64,000 nt of DNA from Theobroma cacao (Eukaryota; Streptophyta; Magnoliopsida; Malvales; Malvaceae): contig NC_030855.1 of NCBI RefSeq assembly GCF_000208745.1, positions 20,595,587 through 20,659,586 on the forward strand. The letters are read 5' to 3'. Within the stretch, counting starts at the first letter, position 1. Every line of letters begins with the position of its first letter. The position numbers and the translations under genes were made by a program. A model generated the notes under the pieces. It did no database searches, was not told the origin of the DNA, and saw nothing but the letters and a program-made list of their open reading frames with translations. This document shows, piece by piece, positions 50,789-64,000 of this stretch.

Positions 50789-52002
50789 GAATACTTGGTC
50801 ATAATCAATCTTCGCATGCAAGAACTGCCTTTCCTTTCATAATTATGCATGAGTTGGGGAAGAGGCTTGTATTTGTTTCTTTTTGGTGTGGCATTAAACT
50901 AATCTACACTTCAGTTGGATGATTTAGTTACACCTGATCAGAAAAGAACCTTTTAATTGGATTTCCTTGCATTCTCAAATTCTAGCTTGTGGTTACCGAA
51001 TTTGCATTATTGCTTTCTAGAGTCATTGTTTGGCCCTCATTTTTGTGGAATAGCAAGAATGATAAGTATAGAGGGTAAACTTGATTGCTTTGATGTTGGT
51101 AAAGGAGCTTTGATGGTTTCATTGTCACTTCAATCTCATTTTACAAATTGCACAGGATAGGAAATATATTTTCTGATAATCTAAAATCTAATCAAACATG
51201 AACGTGAGTATGTTAGCTATAATGATTTGAATTTGTTTATCAGTTTCATTGACGTGTTCTGGGTTGATAATTTCTCCTAAATTGCTCAAGTTCTTTGGTT
51301 TGTCGCAGAGTTATGGTTGTCTTACCAGGTGAATGATATGTCATACTTGGTTAAAAATTCTGCATTTGTTTTCCCGGTTCTTAACTTGTTCAAAATACAT
51401 TGCATAAGGAATCTATTTGACAGCACCTTGCTGGGCAGACCAGTTGCATATCTAATATTTTAACTTTATTCTGGCATTAAATCATATAGCTACTCTTCTC
51501 TTGCATCAATTGCTATGATGCTTGGCAAGGCCCATCAGCATAGTCTGATATTGGTTACCTTTGTTCGAATGGCCAACTCATCCTTCTTTGCCTTCCTTGA
51601 TGTTATTGTTTCAGAGATCAGTGTGATCTTTGACAATACTTCAATTTTCTATCTGCCATAATCCCAATTCCGAAGATCACATGAGTCCATGGTCTTACAA
51701 TTAAAGCAGGCAAAACATTGCCGTTCACTCAAGTACCATATTTTGGGCATTGATCACCCAATTTGGTATCAATGATCCAACTACTATTAGCTAGAGGATT
51801 GACCAGCCATATAACAAATGATCACAATGTTTTTTATCAAGACATTACAATGTCAAGACTTGGTGGACATGCCAACATTACAATGTTGGGGTATCTTTCC
51901 GTCAAGATGGGGGGGAAAAAAGAACGCATTAACACAGTGTCCATCCATCTATATAAAAGGGGCACAGTCTTATTCTGAACTCTTTCCAAAGCTACCCCAG
52001 AC
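50789..52002. other. Region between convergent proteasome and AlaAT genes
   Basis: Two 3' ends face each other across about 1.2 kb. No coding exon or repeat is seen on either strand. Confidence 0.5.
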
Positions 52003-57695
<5,693 letters not shown>

Positions 57696-57989
57696 CTCGG
57701 TTTGAATATATATACACACTACACGCGTAAAATAAAAAGCAGAGAGAGAGAGAGGGAAAGGAAACAGGCGGGTTTTGGAAATAGAGAGAAGCGAGACAGC
57801 AGAGATTTTTAGACTGTCCTTTTTCGAGCAATTAAAGTCCTTTTTTCGTCGAAAGAATCGAAACTGACTTCCAGTTACAGTCACCTTTCACTTGGCGCCC
57901 ACGGTTTGAGATTTTTGCATCTCCCGAAGACTTAACCTAACAATCCCTCGGCTGCACTTTTGTTTTCTTTTTCTTTCCTCCGCAAAATA

Positions 57990-58410
57990 TTCAAATAAGT
58001 GATTAAATTATTTAAAAATATTAAATAATTTTTATTATATTTAATTAATTTTTTATATTTTTATTTTTAAATTAAATATTTTTTTATAATTAATTATTAA
58101 TTATTATTAATAAAAATATCACATATTATTTTATATTAATATAATATTAATATTATATTAATATAAAAAATTAAAAATATCACGAGATTATCATATCAAA
58201 TTAATATATCGTATTAACATAAATTATTATATGTTAATATATCAAGTCATGCGTATCAAAATGATAATAAACATTTTCATTAATCTAATTATTAATTATA
58301 AAAATTTATTTAATTTAAAATAAAATTATAAGAATTAATTTAGTTTAAAATAAAAATATAAAATGTTGATTGAATATAATAAAAATATAAAGACTTATTT
58401 ATATTTTTTT
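57990..58410. mobile_element. Probable AT-rich MITE with long inverted arms
   Basis: The left arm (from about 57994, with TTATTATATTTAATTAATTT, then TTATATTTTTATTTTTAAAT) matches the reverse complement of the right arm, ending about 58407 (TTATTATATTCAATCAACAT, then TTATATTTTTATTTTAAACT), over roughly 130 bases. It has no coding content. The target duplication could not be fixed because the flanks are AT-rich. Confidence 0.5.
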
Positions 58411-58419
58411 AATAGTTTA

Positions 58420-60536
58420 AAGATTTTTATAAATATTATGTTATCTATAAATTTATTATACTGCCAAGAACTAATTATTTACTTTTACCAAACAAGTTTT
58501 GACATTACCATGTGCTTCTTTTCATTTTTTTTTTTTTGGATTTACCATGTGCTCCATGGACTTAGCACACAGTGACACAGATCTAACGAGCCATGCCAAC
58601 GTTTTTTGTCCTTTTTTTATTTATTTATTTCTATTACCATTGATCCACCAACCCCTATTGGCTTACCTACTTAATAGTCCTAAAGTTTTTGTGCTCTATT
58701 ATGTGTTTTTATAAGGGCTATTGTAAGAAGGTTTGGGGTCAATTAGTGTTCAAATTATTTATTTCTTGCTTGCGTTTGCATATTACCACTGCATCCACTT
58801 GACCAAAATAAATGAGAAGTGAGAGGACATAATACAAAGTTGAAGATTAATATTGATTGTTGTATAGTATTTAAATCAAATAGAGTTTGATTTCAACTTC
58901 CCTTCTCCCAACATATGCTTTAAAAACACATGGAGGCTGCCTTTGGCTTACATCACATCATTCATGAATTTGGATTTTCGGTTTTGGGCATGCTTGATGT
59001 ATATTTTATTGAGTTAGCATAAGCATACAAGGCAGGCAAGGTGTGATTCCATTTTTACTCCGCACAATCCTTGGCTTTGTGGAGAAACAGTCCTTGAATT
59101 TTTGGTGTGGAAGGAAGAAAATCTAGAACAAATTTCAATGAAATGAAATGAAATGATCGAGCTTGTTGACAGCTGAGCCAAGTTATTCTTTTGGTAGAAT
59201 AGAATGGCCAGAGACACAGGAATGGCCCAGCAGCCAAGTTATTCTTCTGTGTAGAATGGAATGGTCAGAGGGAAAAGTTGTCAGGCGACCCTTTTGACAA
59301 GTCCATAATAATACAGATAGGAAAAATCTGTATACATCTGGATGGAATCAATTTGTTCGATGATGAAGGGATGAGTAGTTTTCTACTCTTCTTAATCACA
59401 TATGTTATGGCATTCAACAAATGCAAAGACCTTTCACCCAAGTGGTAAATCTTGACACTTAGCTTTGACAATCTGATATATTGGACTGTCAGATCCATAA
59501 GAAGATAAAGTCTCTTAATTAGTAAAAACATTAATACTACGAAACTAGATAAGAACAAAGTAAAAAAATAACAAACTTCTTTAGGGGAGTTTTTTATTTG
59601 TTTGCCTGAATATGCATTCTTTAGTCAAACTGCTATCTCCTCAGCTTCATAAGCTGATATTGCACCTTTGAAATCAAATAAATGAAATATCAGCCAGCGT
59701 TAGTCTCTGTTAAACGGAAAAGCTTCTTCTTTCTTGACATGGATTAGGATGTCTCAGCTTGTCAGATGCATAAAAAGATAAGTCTCTGTTTATTTAAAAA
59801 ACAAAAAAACAAAAGATAAGACCAAATGAATAAGAAACTACTTTCTCTTGAAGGACCATTGCATCAGTTTGCAGCCTTCTTTAAGAATATGTTGGTTTGG
59901 CAAAGGCATTCCAGTCCTTCACGGTCAAGATGACGCATCCCAGGGAGGAATTTCACTCTATCACTCCACCTTTCACCTCAGCCATAAACCACAACCCTCA
60001 TTCTGCTTTATTAAAATTTTATACAGAAAGAGTTGGATACGTGGGCATTTGGTTTTGGCAAGTTTTATCCTGTTCGCCAATTAAATATCTAATAAAACTT
60101 TAATGGATTGATTATTCACCTGGTTATGTTAGAGTCGATGGAGTTTGCAGTATTTGGGGCCCCAAACATTTCTTCAAAATTCATTTTCATATAAAACTAG
60201 GAAAATTGCTAGCATAAAAGCCGATAACTCAGCTATCTCATCCAGCCATGTATCCTTGTCACAACATGCTCTGTTCAATTTTTCTGGTTTATTTTTCATA
60301 TTGAAAAATAATGAACCTCCACATGTAATTTTGTCTTTTGCTTTTTTTGGTTACAGCGAGATTGTTAAAGAATAGAGAGAGCATAGACATGGCGAGTGTA
60401 ATACATTTGAGTTATATATATAGTTCTACAAACAAATTTTAATGTCAAAATAAAACACAAAAAAAAAAAACCATTATCTCAACTTTCGGATCTTTGACCT
60501 TATCTCAACCCTACCTTTTTTGAATCTATTATCAGA
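58420..60536. other. Intergenic, no gene seen
   Basis: AT-rich short frames on both strands without recognisable domains or joinable exons. It contains the short duplication at 59177-59271 and the 3' flank of the pectin methylesterase gene. Confidence 0.5.
59177..59271. repeat. Short tandem duplication, period 56 bp
   Basis: GCCAAGTTATTCTT followed by a TAGAATAGAATGGCCAGAG-type block occurs at 59177-59216 and again at 59233-59271 with about six differences. It lies in non-coding sequence. Confidence 0.7.
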
Positions 60537-63500
60537 TCATAAGGCTGGTTGATACGATACAGTGGCACCAGGCAACCATTCTTCGCCTTGTATGAACGTT
60601 CCCACCGTGAACTTCCCAGCGTCAACATCTGAGAGAGTGGGCCTGTACCCTCCCCATTTCACCCTTTGATCCACGTTTGATCCAGGTCCACTGTTTTTAT
60701 ACTCTGCATAGAAAATTGAGCTAGGTGGGTCAACATTGGAAACCCATTCTTTCCAGCCCAATGGGTTCAAGAACGCCCCAATTTCTGACTGCATGATAAC
60801 AGTAGTGGAGTATTCTTTCCAGGGCCTGCCAAGGTAGGTATTAGCAGTAAGGTTGCCAAATGCAGAAAGAGTACACTTCTGAACAGACATGCCAGAGTTT
60901 TGGTTAGGGTCCTTTTTGCCTTGTGCTGTGATAGTATTGAACTGGTTAGCCAAGGGTTGCCTTGGCTGGATGTTGCAGTTTTGGAACACAACGGCTGCGT
61001 TGCCAAAAATGAAGTCAATTGTGCCCAAAATGTCACATTCCCGGTAAAACTGACGATTGGAATGGGCATAAAGAGTGTCCTGGAAGGCATCAAATGCGCA
61101 TTGGTAGAATACTGATCGATCGGAACCAGACCGCATGGCCACTGCTTGGTGCTTCGCTGCACCTGCTGAGTTGACAAACTGTATGCCCTTTGCAATGAAT
61201 CCCTTTCCTGTCACAGCTGGTAATTCACACAAGAATTATTAGCACTCGGACTGTTTATCCAACAATAACTGAAAAATTATGAATGCATGAAAACTGTGAG
61301 GTGATTTTTGTTTGTTCAAAATTGAATGGGAATAAAATCATATAGAAAGTAAAGTCTTAGATTTAGTTCTATTTTAAGACAACTTTTCTAGAGAGTGGGC
61401 AAATTCAAGCATATAATCAATTGTGTGACATTTTCTGTTGGGGCAAACCAAAACAATAGTGCACAAAGCCAGCAGAAATGTCCCATGTAGCTGCAGTGCC
61501 AGGAAATTAATTTTATTCCGTGTCTTTAGGCCTATTTTCCCAAACTAAGCCTTCAAGCTCTGTCCGTTTTGATATCTCCCTATTCCAAGTCCAAACTTCA
61601 TTTAAAATTGGCTTTCCAGGAAATTTTCCATCAAAAACTACCCTCCCCAAGGATGTTTTTTCGATTATCTCCAAGGAAAATTGAAACCAATCTCTCAGAA
61701 ACCCGTTTTCTGTATTGGCATCAATGATCAAATGCGTTAACAACAAAGACTTTTCACCACATTTACATCTGCCGTTTTCCAGGCTTCAATACTAGTTTTA
61801 CTGAAAATTTTCTAGAGAAACTTCCAATAATAAAAGCATTAAAATTGAGAATGGCCGCCAACATCAGACAAATGATCAGTTTTGATCCCCATCTGATGGA
61901 TGAGGCCGGAGGGATGCATTGCAGGGCAATTTTCCTTGGATACACCAAGACATAGCTGGTTTGTAATGCTAATATTTAGTATACTATAACAGTTGCAGGC
62001 CTTATACTAAAATTGTTGAATTGGCTGGGACCACACGGACAGACACTTGTAAATCCCAAACCAGACATGCACATGGTAGGGCAACAAACATCCAGCATTA
62101 CTTATTCGTTGATTGAAAATTTCAAAAGTAAGCGAGCAATCAACATTAAAGTGGAATAGCAGAATTTTAGGAAAGAGTAACACAACAAATTCACATGGTA
62201 ACATGTAGGCACGATGTGGTTTTCTTTATCTTGTTCATATGAGAAGATGGTCATTCTGCTGGTCACAGGAACTCTAGCACATGGTTTAATCTTCATTCTG
62301 CTTTACGAAGTTTCACAAATCTAAGCGGCAAAGACACAACATAAACAGTTTGAGGGTTTATTTTCTTTGTTTGGGACATCACTGCTGGAGATATATTCCT
62401 AATAAAGGATTTCATAATAAAATTATCTTTAGGTAGAACCAGAGCAAATGTTAAATGTATTAGTAGACTAATATTTAAAAGTAAAACTTCATACCCTGTT
62501 TCATAAGGGAAGACTCAATGAATCCAGACCCGTATTTATACTCTGTTTCATATGCATCTAACTTGTTAAAGAGGGTTGGGATAAATTTTAGTACTATTGT
62601 TCATAGCTTTATCATCTTTCAATAACTCTTTTTAAATAAATCTCCACTAGAACTATGAGTCTAAAACTGATAAAAACACTTAATAAATAGTGGCATGGCA
62701 AATGCAAATTGAAAATTACTTACCGAAAGTAGCTGTAGCAAAGGTGGGAGTTCCATCAACAAAATTCAGGCTACCGGAAATTATAGTCTTAGTCTTGCCG
62801 TCACCGTAAATCATCACATTCCACTGGTGTTTATCCAGAATCACATTCTCAACATACTTGCCTTCCTTCACATATATCACGAATCTCGATTCATTCTTCT
62901 TCCCCACCAATTTCACTGCATCGTTAATCGTCAGGACATCCCCGGAGCCATCTTGAGCCACAATAACATTTGGGGTAGGGTTGGAATCTTGCAACAGCCT
63001 TCTTTCAGTGGGACTAACCCAATCTGGAAACTCTGAACCTGCTTCCTGAAACCCAAGCAACCTCCTATGAATTGGAATGTTGAAATCTGGCAACAAACTC
63101 AAAATTTTAGCAACGATAGCCAAACTGTTGCTGGCATATTCACTTGAGTTTTGCATGGCCGCTTTCACTTCTTCAAGAAGTGTGGCGTTGAAGTGCTTTG
63201 TAGTGTTCAACTCCTCCAAGGCATCTAAACATGTTTCTTGGTCAGTTATGGTTGTACTTAGCCAGGTCTTCAAGTCATTGATCTTGGATGCTGACAACAA
63301 CCTTTGCCCTTGTCCAACTTCCAGCGAAGTTGCCGAGTCAGTCAGTCGATCCAAAGCGTCCTCAAACAGTGTTCCGCACACTTGTAAAGCAGATTTCACT
63401 TGGGTATTATTGGTTTCAGCCTGCAGCTTGCTGGGATATTGGGACAACTTGGAAAGCTCGTTGATGGCTACTTCTAAAGACAGCTTGAATAGGATTTCTG

Positions 63501-63804
63501 GGTCAGATGTGTTTGAGGATGCCATGGAAGATAAGCTGGAGAAGCAGGAAGTTGGGTACTGAGTCACACTACAAACTGTTTTGAGTGAAGCGGCTGGAGT
63601 CAAGTCAGTTGGGGGCACCGTGTTGGAAGACGAGTTGCTTCTCTTGTGTATCAAGATCCCTGCAACAGCGGCTATGATTACTGCTATTAGGACGGCTATG
63701 GAGATGATGAGGATGATGAGACGCCTTCGAGTCTTTCGCTTGAAAGCTTGCTCTTCGAGCTCATCAACTTTACCATAGCCCTTGAAGGACTTAATTGAAT
63801 CCAT
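60537..63804 (-). CDS. Pectin methylesterase with inhibitor pro-region (type I), two exons
   Basis: Exons 63804-62724 and 61216-60537 join (phase 1) into 586 residues across a 1507-base intron. The enzyme removes methyl esters from homogalacturonan in the cell wall. Order: a short acidic/basic cytosolic-side N terminus, a membrane or signal-anchor helix (about 29-52, LIILIISIAVLIAVIIAAVA), a PMEI-like pro-region (about 72-235, with the family's spaced cysteines at 78, 87, 143 and 192), two basic processing sites (HRRLL at 246-250 and ERRLL at 267-271), then the catalytic beta helix. Catalytic residues are visible: Q384 in KHQAVAMR, Q406 and D407 in QDTLY, D428 in TIDFIFGNAAVV and R491 in YLGRPWKEYS. 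Everything needed for activity is present. The single intron after the GTPTFATATF segment is at the position usual for this family. Confidence 0.95.
61217..62723 (-). other. Intron of the pectin methylesterase gene
   Basis: This is a 1507-base GT-AG intron. Open frames in it (61513-61746 minus, 62007-62296 minus) have no recognisable domain and are taken as chance; no transposon ends were seen. Confidence 0.8.
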
Positions 63805-63923
63805 AGCTTTTTTCTCAGCTTCCCTGCTGAGCTTAACTTCTCAAATGCGCTTTGGGTTATTTAACCTGAAATGGAGAAAAGGTTAATGAGGAATTGGGGA
63901 AGCTTTGTGGGGGCGTCCTTTTT

Positions 63924-63932
63924 CTTATAAAG
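63924..63932 (-). promoter_or_regulatory. TATA box of pectin methylesterase gene
   Basis: On the minus strand the sequence reads CTTTATAAG, about 120 bases before the ATG at 63804. This is a suitable distance for a core promoter with a leader of about 90 bases. Confidence 0.5.
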
Positions 63933-64000
63933 AGAGGTAAAGTTAGGATCTCTCCTATGCTTCATTCTTAAGATATTATAATCAATACAGGAAATAGATT

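Noticed and set aside
60767..61195. 142-residue minus frame overlapping pectin methylesterase exon 2
   Set aside because: It is an alternate frame of a strongly conserved exon that holds all catalytic residues in the chosen frame.

Overview
The window is nuclear DNA from a flowering plant, most likely a eudicot. All recognisable genes are split by AT-rich GT-AG introns, the best matches are to plant families (FYVE-type FAB1 kinase, remorin, LURP-one-related protein, LEA_3, pectin methylesterase with an inhibitor pro-region), and intergenic DNA is full of Ty1/copia, Ty3/gypsy-like and terminal-inverted-repeat elements. There is no operon structure. I cannot name the species from sequence alone.

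Layout. 1-7.5 kb is gene-poor: an AT-rich tandem duplication, a decayed copia gag remnant on the minus strand and a probable gypsy-type LTR remnant. 7.66-8.4 kb holds a small LEA_3 gene with a TATA box and a G-box. 8.78-11.9 kb (minus) is eIF2B alpha in five exons. 12.5-13.4 kb (minus) is a LURP-one-related gene in three exons. 14.8-16.9 kb is a foldback Mutator-like element with a 9-bp target duplication. 17.15-25.59 kb is a complete-length but dead copia element bounded by the 5-bp duplication TAAAA, with a 3.07-kb gypsy-like solo LTR nested in it. 27.8-37.2 kb (plus) is a FAB1-type PI3P 5-kinase in eleven coding exons. 38.1-38.8 kb (minus) contains a small three-exon gene with a transit-peptide-like N terminus that I do not recognise. 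42.8-46.0 kb (plus) is a remorin gene, 47.9-50.8 kb (plus) proteasome alpha-5, 52.0-57.7 kb (minus) alanine aminotransferase in fifteen exons, and 60.5-63.8 kb (minus) a type I pectin methylesterase.

I reconstructed exon boundaries by hand from GT/AG sites and reading phase. For all nine genes the joined coding lengths are multiples of three and give protein lengths plausible for their families. The genes are ordinary, functionally unrelated neighbours (translation control, membrane lipid signalling, proteolysis, amino-acid metabolism, cell wall). The less ordinary material is the nested transposon block, where nearly all premature stops fit C-to-T or G-to-A decay, the foldback element with repeated ACGTG motifs, a duplicated splice acceptor plus exon start inside FAB1, and the small unrecognised gene convergent with FAB1. 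I found no RNA genes and no CRISPR array. I did not find a system I would call new to biology.
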